Of a stretch of 35,564 nucleotides of DNA, positions 24,428 to 31,868 are shown one piece after another. A program made the position numbers and the translations under genes. The stretch spans positions 1 through 35,564 of the forward strand of contig NZHD01000103.1 of the NCBI GenBank assembly GCA_002691205.1. Direction: 5' to 3'. How positions within the stretch are numbered: position 1 is the stretch's first letter; the number at the start of each line of letters is the position of its first letter. Source of the DNA: Deltaproteobacteria bacterium (GTDB lineage: Bacteria > Myxococcota_A > UBA9160 > UBA4427). Below the pieces are notes generated by a model that was not told the DNA's origin, did no database searches, and worked only from the letters and a program-made list of their open reading frames with translations.

Positions 24428-24457
24428 TTGACAACTTGGTAACACGTGGGGTAACCA
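24428..24457 (+). promoter_or_regulatory. Candidate promoter with embedded imperfect dyad
   Basis: TTGACA (24428-24433) matches a -35 box; TAACCA (24452-24457) is a weak -10 at 18-bp spacing. Between and overlapping them is a 21-base imperfect inverted repeat (24437-24457, TGGTAAC...GTAACCA-type ends, 7 of 10 pairs matching) around CACGTG-like bases. Its place between divergent catabolic units fits an operator for the TetR protein of this locus. The 235-base gap otherwise contains no gene. Confidence 0.35.
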
Positions 24458-24603
24458 TGTGCAATGAATATTACCGCTGGTTTTTAGTCAAAATCGGCGC
24501 CCAGTGGGTCGCGGCAGATTCATCCAGGGAGACAACCGTCCCAGGCTCTGCTTCTATCGCCCCCCCCTCACAGAATCAGCACGAAATCAGGAATGGAGTA
24601 CTC

Positions 24604-25386
24604 ATGAACCCGGTCAAAGTTACCCTCAAAAATGGAATCATGACGGCCACGCTGGCCGATATCGAAAACCGAAACGCATTGGGGATGGCCCTTCTTTCGG
24701 GGCTAAATGAAGCCCTGGAAACCGCAGAGGCCGATCCTGAGGTGCGAGCGCTGGTCATTACCAATGAAGGCTCCACTTTTTGCGCCGGTGCCAACCTAAA
24801 AGAAAGATCAGGCGCCGTTAGTTCTGATCCCACCCCTCAGAAAACCATTCACTTCGAAGAAATACTTGAAAAAATTCAAAGTACTCCTCTCCCCGTCATC
24901 GGCCGTATTGCCGGACACGTCGTGGGCGGAGGGAATGGCCTCGCAGCCTCTCTGGACATTGCCATCGCCCAGGAGGACGTGAAATTTGGTTTCACGGAAG
25001 TCCGGCTCGGCGTTATTCCAGCCATCATCTCCGTGGTCTGCTTGCCCAAGATGCGCCCAGGTGAGGCCATGGAGGCTTTTCTGCGCGGAAACCGATTCCC
25101 CGCCACGAAAGCCGCTGAATTTGGACTGATCAGCCGGGCGGTCCCGGCCGAAGACCTCGACCGGGCCATCGAGGAAGTCCTTGAGGATCTTCGAAAAGGA
25201 GGGCCTCACGCTCTCGGACAGGCCAAACGACTCGTTTATGAAGTGCCCGCCATGGAACAAAAAGAAGCCTTCAAATACACCGCTAAGCTTTCAGCTAGCC
25301 TTTTTGCGGGCGACGAGGCCAAAGAGGGAATGGCGGCCTTTCTCGGCAAACGAAAAGCCGCATGGGCGAAAGAGGATGAGGCATAA
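24604..25386 (+). CDS. Enoyl-CoA hydratase, LiuC/AtuE (glutaconyl-CoA hydratase) type
   Basis: A 260-residue crotonase-fold protein. The oxyanion hole is built by FCAGANL (59-65) and GHVVGGGNGL (104-113). The first catalytic glutamate of classical hydratases is replaced (GGGNG), while the second is kept as E132 in FTEVRLGVIPAIIS. That arrangement and the VIPAxIS segment are typical of methylglutaconyl- and isohexenylglutaconyl-CoA hydratases, which act just after the carboxylase step. Start chosen at ATG 24604 with GGAG five bases before; the longer open frame to 24415 crosses the promoter region and lacks a ribosome site. First gene of the plus-strand run, divergent from the carboxylase operon. 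Confidence 0.88.
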   Translation: MNPVKVTLKNGIMTATLADIENRNALGMALLSGLNEALETAEADPEVRALVITNEGSTFCAGANLKERSGAVSSDPTPQKTIHFEEILEKIQSTPLPVIGRIAGHVVGGGNGLAASLDIAIAQEDVKFGFTEVRLGVIPAIISVVCLPKMRPGEAMEAFLRGNRFPATKAAEFGLISRAVPAEDLDRAIEEVLEDLRKGGPHALGQAKRLVYEVPAMEQKEAFKYTAKLSASLFAGDEAKEGMAAFLGKRKAAWAKEDEA

Positions 25387-25462
25387 CTCGCCAGTTGCGC
25401 TGGGATAAGGGCACAGATACCGCGTCAAAAAGGCTAGACTCTCCTTCCCGTTCCTGAGTTCC

Positions 25463-25479
25463 CTCATTCCCAGAATGAG
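25463..25479. promoter_or_regulatory. Inverted repeat CTCATTC-CCA-GAATGAG upstream of LLM gene
   Basis: Perfect 7-base arms around three bases, 66 bases before the LLM oxidoreductase start and 77 after the hydratase stop. It could be an operator for a promoter inside the run or a U-less terminator. Confidence 0.35.
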
Positions 25480-25544
25480 CCAAAACCATGGAATCTGAAT
25501 GGGTCCAAAAGAATTGAAATCTCATTTATCAAAGGAGCCACCTG

Positions 25545-26549
25545 ATGAAAATCGATGCCGGAATCAACGGAAACCTGGCCGACATTCCAACACGAGCCAA
25601 GGAACTTGAAGCTCAGGGCTACGATGGTCTGATCTCGGCTGAATTGGCCAATGATCCATTTTTCCCGCTTCTTCTGGCCGCTGAGCACACGGAGAGAGTT
25701 CAGTTGATGACCTCCATCGCCGTGGCATTCTCGCGGAACCCCATGGTGGTGGCCGGACTAGCCAATGATCTACAAGGACTTTCAGGAGGACGCTTTATCC
25801 TCGGGCTCGGCTCACAAATCAAACCTCACATCCAAAAGCGCTTCAGTATGAATTGGTCAAAGCCCGCCTCTCGGATGCGCGAATTCGTGTTGGCGATGAG
25901 AGCGATCTGGGACTGCTGGTACGAGGGTAAAAAACTCGACTTCGAGGGCGAGTTTTACACACACACCCTGATGACTCCGATGTTCACGCCCTCTGATAAC
26001 CCTCATGGAGCTCCTCCTGTAGTGGTGGCCGCAGTCGGCCCCAAAATGACAGAGGTCGCAGGCGAGGTCGCAGACGGCATGTTGATCCACGCCTTCACCA
26101 CCGCGAGATACCTACGCGAAGTGACACACCCTGCCGTCGCTCGGGGCATGGCGGTCACCAATCGGTCACGGGATGACTTTCAGTTCTGCTATCCGGCTTT
26201 TGTGGTCAGTGGGAAAAACGAACAACAATGGGAGCAAACCCGCACGGCCGTGTCACGCCAAGTCGCTTTCTATGGTTCCACGCCCGCTTATCGAGGCGTT
26301 CTGGACCTGCACGGCTGGGGTGATCTTCAGACTGAACTCAACATTCTCTCAAAGCGCGGAGAATGGGAAGAGATGGGCAAACGAGTTGACGACGACATGC
26401 TGAATGAGTTTGCCATCGTGGCGGAACCCGAAAAAGTAGCAGGTGCTCTAAAAACTCGTTTCGACGGGCTCATTGACCGCACTGTGGTCACATTTCCTTT
26501 CGCAAGCCCCGAAGAAACCCAAAACTACCTTGAAGAGATGCGCGCCTAA
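25545..26549 (+). CDS. F420-dependent LLM-class oxidoreductase (TIGR03617-like)
   Basis: A 334-residue luciferase-like TIM-barrel oxidoreductase. MKIDAGI at the start, TSIAVAFSRNPMVVAGLANDLQGLSGGRFILGLGSQ, and the MREFVLAMRAIW helix are the hallmarks of the F420-dependent branch rather than FMN luciferases. Such enzymes transfer hydride between F420 and ketones, alcohols, enoyl or ring substrates; the actual one is unknown. AAAGGAG before ATG 25545 is an excellent ribosome site. If the assignment is right, the host must make or import coenzyme F420, notable outside actinobacteria and archaea. Third-party cofactor genes are not in the window. Same strand as its neighbours, probably cotranscribed with the NMO-like gene. 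Confidence 0.85.
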   Translation: MKIDAGINGNLADIPTRAKELEAQGYDGLISAELANDPFFPLLLAAEHTERVQLMTSIAVAFSRNPMVVAGLANDLQGLSGGRFILGLGSQIKPHIQKRFSMNWSKPASRMREFVLAMRAIWDCWYEGKKLDFEGEFYTHTLMTPMFTPSDNPHGAPPVVVAAVGPKMTEVAGEVADGMLIHAFTTARYLREVTHPAVARGMAVTNRSRDDFQFCYPAFVVSGKNEQQWEQTRTAVSRQVAFYGSTPAYRGVLDLHGWGDLQTELNILSKRGEWEEMGKRVDDDMLNEFAIVAEPEKVAGALKTRFDGLIDRTVVTFPFASPEETQNYLEEMRA

Positions 26550-26591
26550 AGAAAATACCTTTGCTCTTTAAAGCCGGCCGAGGAGCCCCCT

Positions 26592-27755
26592 ATGACACCC
26601 CCTACCCTTCGAACTGAGTTCTGCGATCGAGTTGGGATTGAATATCCCGTCATTCTAGCGGGCATGGGCCCGGTGGCGGGGACCGGGTCGCCCACGGCCT
26701 GTCCGGAGCTTGTCGCCGCCGTCTCCAATGCCGGCGGCCTAGGGGTGCTTGGAGGGGTGGGATACTCGCCCGAGACTCTCCGAAGCGAAATTCGAAAAAT
26801 TCGCTCGCTCACCGAAAAACCCTTTGGCGTGGATCTGCTTCTGGCCGCTCACTTCCTCGCGCCACGGGGCCAGCAGAGCCGTCCCTCCACTCCCACCCCA
26901 GACAAACTTCCTAAAGAATACGTTGAAGCTGTAGAGCGGATCGCTGAGGAGCTCGGCCTTGAACTCAAACAAGCTCCCCCCGCCCCCGACGGAGTCGGCC
27001 AGTGGCTCGAACCCGGCAAAAGCTGGGCCGGCTCTCAAATCGAAATTCTTCTTGAGGAGGAAGTCCCGGTTTTTGCCTCAGGGCTCGGCTCACCCGCTCC
27101 CTTCGCCGATGCACTCAAAGCCAACGGCACCACGATCCTCTCCTTAGTGGGCAACGTTCGAGGTGCCCTTCAGGTGGCCTCGGCAGGGGCCGATTACGTG
27201 GTGGCTCAGGGCACCGAGGCCGGAGGCCATACCGGACGCATCGGAACCCTCGCCCTTTTGCCCCAAGTCATGGAGGCCGTGGACCCAACCCCGGTCATCG
27301 CCGCTGGGGGGGTTTCGAGTGGTCGCGCGCTGGCTGGAGTCATTGCCACCGGGGCCGTGGCGGGATGGTGCGGAACGGCTTTTCTAGTCTCCGAGGAGGC
27401 CAATCAACCCGACCTCCAAAAACAACGTATCCTTGAGGCCAACGCCGAAGATACAGTCGTGACCCGCCTGTACAGCGGAAAGACCATGAGAAATATTTCA
27501 AATCCGCTCATCGAGGCCTGGGAACGAGAAGGCTTGATGGCTCTCCCCATGGGCGCCCAAGCCACTTTAATTCGAGATCTCGAACACTCTGCCCGTGAGG
27601 CCGGGCGCCAAGAGTTACTCATGAATGCAGCCGGGCAAACTTCGGGCATGCTCAAAACGCGAAGACCGGCCGCCGAAATTTTAAATGAGATGGTGTCCGA
27701 GGCCGCCGAAATTCTGGCGATTGAATTAACAAAGCGGGTCACGGTCTCTGTTTAA
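26592..27755 (+). CDS. Nitronate monooxygenase-like FMN flavoprotein
   Basis: A 387-residue TIM-barrel flavoprotein of the nitronate monooxygenase (2-nitropropane dioxygenase) family. YPVILAGMGPV starts the barrel, AAVSNAGGLGVLGG binds FMN, GTEAGGHTG (208-216) carries the family catalytic histidine H213, and VIAAGGVSSGRAL plus WCGTAFLVSEEA finish the phosphate site. A proline-rich insertion about 90-145 makes it longer than standard members. In fatty-acid and steroid clusters such proteins may be enoyl reductases or nitronate scavengers; the reaction is unproved. GAGGAG lies seven bases before ATG 26592. Confidence 0.87.
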   Translation: MTPPTLRTEFCDRVGIEYPVILAGMGPVAGTGSPTACPELVAAVSNAGGLGVLGGVGYSPETLRSEIRKIRSLTEKPFGVDLLLAAHFLAPRGQQSRPSTPTPDKLPKEYVEAVERIAEELGLELKQAPPAPDGVGQWLEPGKSWAGSQIEILLEEEVPVFASGLGSPAPFADALKANGTTILSLVGNVRGALQVASAGADYVVAQGTEAGGHTGRIGTLALLPQVMEAVDPTPVIAAGGVSSGRALAGVIATGAVAGWCGTAFLVSEEANQPDLQKQRILEANAEDTVVTRLYSGKTMRNISNPLIEAWEREGLMALPMGAQATLIRDLEHSAREAGRQELLMNAAGQTSGMLKTRRPAAEILNEMVSEAAEILAIELTKRVTVSV

Positions 27756-27778
27756 AGGACCTAAGGGAGAAGTTCGTT

Positions 27779-28684
27779 TTGTCTGAATCGGGAGCTTTTC
27801 TTGACTGGTATGGCTGCGCGACCTTTCGCCTCAAGACATCGGGGCTCTGCATTTTCCTAGATGCCTATATTGATCGCGCAGAGGGTGCCGCGGGCACAAA
27901 TCTAAGTGCCGACGATATTGATCAAGCCGACTGGATCGTCGTTGGACACTCGCACTTCGACCACCTCTACGGTGCTGAGCGGATTGCAAAAAGAACCGGA
28001 GCCCAGATCATCGGAAGCTACGAAACCATCCGAGTCATGGAACAAGCAGGCGTGCCCCTAGAGCAGATGATCTGCGTCTCCGGCGGCGAGACCATTGATC
28101 TGGGTCACGAAGTCAAAGTCTCCGTTTATCCAAGTCAACATTCCTGCGTCTGGAGCCATAGCCAAATGGCCGATGCGGGCGAGGTCTGCCTCGGTGAATT
28201 AGGCCTATCCTGGCAAGAACAGCGATCTCGTTTTGAAGAACTCGTCAAATATCTTGCCACCGAGATTCCACCACCATCCATTCAGCACCTCATTCAAACG
28301 AGCCAAGGCGACCGGGGCGACGGTGGCGCGCTGATTTACGTCTTTCATACGCCGGATGGAGACATCCTCTATCAAGACACCTCTGGACATTGGTCCGGGA
28401 TCTTAGACATGTTGCGCCCTGAGGTCGCCATCCTCGCAGCAGCAGGCCGAGGAAACATCAACGGTCAACCCATCCAGGGTTCACTTGCACAATTTATGGG
28501 CCAACAAGCGGCACGACTCGCGCCTCAGCGACTGATCCTTTGCCACCATGACAATTGGATGCCAGGTTTCTCCATCGAAACGGATATTGAACCCATTCGA
28601 GAGGAGCTCTCTCAGGTCGTGCCCTCAACGCAACTCTTAGAACTCGACTATCTGGACGATACTCAGATTCTCCCCATTCGCTGA
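27779..28684 (+). CDS. MBL-fold metallo-hydrolase
   Basis: A 301-residue metallo-beta-lactamase superfamily protein, resembling the UlaG-like branch. The metal site is HSHFDH (H57, H59, D61, H62), with further ligands likely at H121, D in YQDTSGH, and H in LCHHDNW. No signal peptide is seen, so it should be cytoplasmic. Start is TTG at 27779, with AAGGGAG ten bases upstream; no ATG or GTG fits. Only 23 bases separate it from the NMO-like gene, so they are coupled. Thioester, lactone or phosphodiester hydrolysis are possible. Confidence 0.85.
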   Translation: MSESGAFLDWYGCATFRLKTSGLCIFLDAYIDRAEGAAGTNLSADDIDQADWIVVGHSHFDHLYGAERIAKRTGAQIIGSYETIRVMEQAGVPLEQMICVSGGETIDLGHEVKVSVYPSQHSCVWSHSQMADAGEVCLGELGLSWQEQRSRFEELVKYLATEIPPPSIQHLIQTSQGDRGDGGALIYVFHTPDGDILYQDTSGHWSGILDMLRPEVAILAAAGRGNINGQPIQGSLAQFMGQQAARLAPQRLILCHHDNWMPGFSIETDIEPIREELSQVVPSTQLLELDYLDDTQILPIR

Positions 28685-28778
28685 TGGCTGATCACCCGAT
28701 CCTTAATCCTGAAACCGAACGAAACGCTCCATGCTCAGGAAAGACAGTCTCGTCATCCAAGATTCGTTAAACTTTCAG

Positions 28779-28793
28779 ACCGGAGGCCGGTCA
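28779..28793. promoter_or_regulatory. Palindrome GACCGG-AGG-CCGGTC upstream of the SDR gene
   Basis: Perfect 6-base arms around AGG, 78 bases before the SDR start, in a 186-base gap that breaks the otherwise tight run. Candidate operator or terminator hairpin; suggests the SDR starts a separate transcript. Confidence 0.4.
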
Positions 28794-28870
28794 ATCCCGA
28801 TCCAGAAAGAGTCCACCCCGAACGACAAACCCACGCTGCAGCGGGGTCACGTTAATCTGAAAGGTCAAGA

Positions 28871-29764
28871 ATGACGAACTTTTGCGAAGGTCGAGTCTGT
28901 ATTGTTACCGGAGGCGGAAGAGGCATCGGTCGCGAGCACGCCTTGATGCTCGCCGAACATGGCGCCAAGGTTGTTGTCAATGATCTCGGCAAAGCCCGCG
29001 ACGGCAGCGGAGAGAGTTCATCTGCCGCCGACGATGTCGTCGCTGAGATTAAAGCCGCGGGTGGAGAAGCTGTTTCGAATTTCTCTGATGTTAGTGACTA
29101 TCAGGCGGCCGGGGAAATGGTCCAACAAGCCATCGATGCTTTCGGTCGACTCGACGTTCTCATTAACAATGCAGGGATCTTACGAGATCGAATGTTGGCC
29201 AATATGACCCCTGAAGAATGGGATGCCGTGATTCAGGTTCATCTTCGAGGCACCTACGCGCCCTCACAACACGCGGCTGCCTACTGGCGGGCTCGATCAA
29301 AAGCAGGCGAAAGCGTCGATGCTCGTCTCATCAACACGACGTCGGTCTCCGGAATCTACGGAAACCCCGGCCAAAGTAACTACGGAGCGGCCAAAGCAGG
29401 CATCGCCTCTTTTACCATCATCACTGCCCAAGAACTTCAGCGCTACGGGGTCACGGTCAACGCGATCGCACCGGGCGCACTCACTCGAATGACCGAAGAC
29501 CTGGGAGGCGCCATCACGGATCCCGAAGCCAGCAGCCCGCGGTGGATTGCGCCCATCGCAACCTGGCTCGCCAGCACAGAGTCACGCGAAGTGACCGGCC
29601 GCATCTTCGAAGCCTCCGGTCGAGTCCTCGCAGTCGCCGAAAGTTGGCATCGCGGTCCGGCCACTGAACCCGTCGGCGATCCAACCAAGATCGGACCCGT
29701 GGCTCTCCGACTCGTCAAAGAAGCCCGAAACAATGCAGACATGAACGGAAAAGACCTTAACTGA
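28871..29764 (+). CDS. Short-chain dehydrogenase/reductase (17beta-HSD4-like)
   Basis: A 297-residue NAD(P)-dependent SDR. Cofactor loop TGGGRGIG (13-20), VVVNDLG (about 34-40), NNAG (99-102), catalytic serine near 158-160, Y171 and K175 in the YxxxK motif are all present. The extended VNDLG-to-GSGESSSAADDVVAEI segment resembles the peroxisomal multifunctional enzyme type 2/Hsd4A group, which oxidises 3-hydroxyacyl-CoA or hydroxysteroids. That fits the surrounding beta-oxidation-type genes, but the substrate is inferred. AAAGGT precedes ATG 28871. The stop is followed by a small GAGCG-AGAG-CGCTC hairpin. Confidence 0.88.
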   Translation: MTNFCEGRVCIVTGGGRGIGREHALMLAEHGAKVVVNDLGKARDGSGESSSAADDVVAEIKAAGGEAVSNFSDVSDYQAAGEMVQQAIDAFGRLDVLINNAGILRDRMLANMTPEEWDAVIQVHLRGTYAPSQHAAAYWRARSKAGESVDARLINTTSVSGIYGNPGQSNYGAAKAGIASFTIITAQELQRYGVTVNAIAPGALTRMTEDLGGAITDPEASSPRWIAPIATWLASTESREVTGRIFEASGRVLAVAESWHRGPATEPVGDPTKIGPVALRLVKEARNNADMNGKDLN

Positions 29765-29789
29765 GCGAGAGCGCTCCAAAAGCCGGCTT
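29763..29789 (+). other. Two compact dyads after the SDR stop
   Basis: GAGCG-AGAG-CGCTC (29763-29776) begins in the stop codon, and AAGCCGGCTT (29780-29789) is a perfect 10-base palindrome. They fill the 64-base gap to the next gene and may be a weak terminator or RNA processing site. Confidence 0.3.
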
Positions 29790-29828
29790 CTAGGACTCAA
29801 CACCTTCCCATCAGGAGAAACAGCCAAC

Positions 29829-30626
29829 ATGATGCAAGAAAGCCAAGACCTGATTGCAGAGATGGAAGACTTCGATCGTTTTCTACAAACCCTCAATGAC
29901 GAAGACTGGAGTCGCCCGACGGGGTTCATGGATTGGACGCCATGGGACGTCGTCGCTCATCTTCACTACTTCGACCTTGTCTCCATGTCTGCGCTTCAGG
30001 GAGAAGAGGTCTTTGCTGAAACTCGCAAAGAATTATTCACTGCGATCGGCGGTGGCATGACGAACGCCGAGATCGCGCGTCAGAAGTTTGGAGAACTATC
30101 GCCTCACGAGCTTCTGGAAAACTGGCGCACGTCCTGCCTAAATATGGCGACGGAACTTGGAAATTCAGATAGTAAGCGACGGCTTCCCTGGTTCGGCCCC
30201 GATATGGGGGTTCGCATGTTCACCACAGCACGCTACATGGAAACCTGGGCCCACAGTCAAGAGGTCTACGATCTAAAAGGAGTCACCCGGGTCTACAACG
30301 ATCGCATCAAAAATGTCGCCGCCATCGGTGTCCGCACCTTTGGCTGGACCTTCATCAATCGAAAGCTGGAGATTCCAGGGCCTGCCCCTTACGTCAACAT
30401 CACGGCGCCTTCCGGCGCAATCTGGGAATGGAATGAACCCAGTGAGGCCGAATATGTCAGGGGAGACGCAGCCGAATTCTGCCATGTCGTCACCCAAGGT
30501 CGAAACATCTCCGACACAAATCTAGAAGTAAATGGAGATGTCGCCCATCAATGGATGGACATCGCCCAATGCTTTGCTGGTGGGCCGGTTGATCCGCCCG
30601 AAAAAGGGACACGCACCGCCGGATAG
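29829..30626 (+). CDS. TIGR03084-like DinB/maleylpyruvate-isomerase-fold protein
   Basis: A 265-residue protein of the DinB/mycothiol-dependent maleylpyruvate isomerase superfamily. The N-terminal four-helix part has LNDEDWSRPTGFMDWTPWDVVAHLHYFD with a likely metal-binding histidine pair, and later MFTTARYMETWAHSQEVYD. The segment NVAAIGVRTFGWTFINR is characteristic of the TIGR03084 group, known mostly from actinobacterial lipid or steroid degradation regions. The reaction is unknown; thiol- or CoA-dependent chemistry is possible. AGGAG lies ahead of the MM start (29829 or 29832). 32 bases separate it from the first acyl-CoA dehydrogenase gene, indicating cotranscription. Confidence 0.8.
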   Translation: MMQESQDLIAEMEDFDRFLQTLNDEDWSRPTGFMDWTPWDVVAHLHYFDLVSMSALQGEEVFAETRKELFTAIGGGMTNAEIARQKFGELSPHELLENWRTSCLNMATELGNSDSKRRLPWFGPDMGVRMFTTARYMETWAHSQEVYDLKGVTRVYNDRIKNVAAIGVRTFGWTFINRKLEIPGPAPYVNITAPSGAIWEWNEPSEAEYVRGDAAEFCHVVTQGRNISDTNLEVNGDVAHQWMDIAQCFAGGPVDPPEKGTRTAG

Positions 30627-30658
30627 AGAAACCATCAGATCGAATAGCGAGGAACACA

Positions 30659-31858
30659 ATGGATCTTGAATACGATAAAAAATACGAAACCTTCCGCCAG
30701 GAAGTTCAGACCTTCCTCGACGAGCACAAGCCCAAGGTCAAGGACCGCGCTACGTCGGAACTCAGCCGAGCAGATTTCGAAGAGTGGCTTCAGCTCCAAA
30801 TCAAGCATGGTTACTGGGCACGAACCATCCCCCAGCAGTATGGAGGGTACGGCGCAGAGCCCGACCTGATGCATACGGTCATTATGGATGAAGAATTCAA
30901 TCGGGCGGGCGTCTTGCGCGGAAGTCCAGCACAGGGGCCCTCAATGTTGGTTCCCACCCTTCTCGAACATGGAACTGAGGCCCAGAGAGAGAAATGGATC
31001 GGCGCCACCATGCAGGGCAAAGTTCGCTGGTGCCAGGGCTATTCTGAACCTGGCTCGGGAAGCGATCTCGCAAGCCTGCAAACGTCTGCACGAGAAGACG
31101 GAGATGACTTCCTCATCAATGGGCAGAAAATCTGGACGAGTACGGCTGACAAAGCTGATATGATGTTCGTTCTCGTTCGAACCGAACCGGATGCGCCCAA
31201 ACACTCTGGGATTAGCTACGTGCTGCTCGACATGAAGACACCAGGCCTTGAAGTTCAGCCGCTCAGGACCATGTCCGGGGACATTGGAGAAAACAGCTTC
31301 AATCAAGTTTTTTTCAAAGATGTACGCGTGCCGCAAAGCAATGTCGTTGGCCAGCGAGGCGAAGGGTGGAAGATCGCAAACACCACACTCAAACATGAGC
31401 GCAATTCTCTCAGCTCCAATGCTGAGGGTACGCTCATGCGACTCATACGGCTCATGAATCGAGAAACCATTAACGGGGTGTCCGCTATGGCAAATCCCAT
31501 TTATCGTGACCGCCTAATGAAGCTTCAGGCTCGAGTGCTCGCCATGAAGCATCACTCCATGCGTATTCTCACATACAGCCTCAAAAAAGAAAACTCAGGC
31601 ACAGCCGGTCTTGTCACTAAGCTCCAGAATTGCCAACTCGGCTTCGATATGGCGTCTCTTGCCATCGATGTCATGGGCGAACTCGGCGTGCTTTATGACC
31701 ATACAAAATACGAACGCGATAAGGGTTTCTGGCAAGCCCACTCCTTTTTCTCTCTGGGTCTCATCATTGGTGGCGGAACCGCACAGATCCAGAAAAACAT
31801 TATCTCCGAGCGAGGCTTAGGCCTTCCTCGAGAGCCCAAGCCGGCAAAACCCGCGTAG
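30659..31858 (+). CDS. Acyl-CoA dehydrogenase, catalytic-glutamate subunit of a probable heteromeric pair
   Basis: A 399-residue acyl-CoA dehydrogenase with the usual N-terminal helical, middle beta (WCQGYSEPGSGSDLA, 124-138) and C-terminal helical domains. Helix G carries TLKHERNS with E247, the expected catalytic base position of isovaleryl/FadE-type enzymes. By contrast, the RxxFG flavin-binding segment is missing, and the end reads GGGTAQIQKNIISERGLG. The KIWTSTADKADM and HSGISYVLLDMKTPG segments resemble the FadE28/29 and FadE26/27 groups. With the next gene, 10 bases away, it probably makes an alpha2beta2 enzyme that forms the alpha-beta double bond of a CoA ester with a bulky substituent. 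AGGAA precedes ATG 30659. Confidence 0.9.
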   Translation: MDLEYDKKYETFRQEVQTFLDEHKPKVKDRATSELSRADFEEWLQLQIKHGYWARTIPQQYGGYGAEPDLMHTVIMDEEFNRAGVLRGSPAQGPSMLVPTLLEHGTEAQREKWIGATMQGKVRWCQGYSEPGSGSDLASLQTSAREDGDDFLINGQKIWTSTADKADMMFVLVRTEPDAPKHSGISYVLLDMKTPGLEVQPLRTMSGDIGENSFNQVFFKDVRVPQSNVVGQRGEGWKIANTTLKHERNSLSSNAEGTLMRLIRLMNRETINGVSAMANPIYRDRLMKLQARVLAMKHHSMRILTYSLKKENSGTAGLVTKLQNCQLGFDMASLAIDVMGELGVLYDHTKYERDKGFWQAHSFFSLGLIIGGGTAQIQKNIISERGLGLPREPKPAKPA

Positions 31859-31868
31859 GAGAATTACT

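Noticed and set aside
24415-24603. N-terminal extension of the enoyl-CoA hydratase
   Set aside because: Crosses the probable promoter and lacks a ribosome site; the crotonase domain begins right after ATG 24604.
24808-25260. 150-residue minus-strand frame
   Set aside because: Antisense shadow of the hydratase gene, without motifs.
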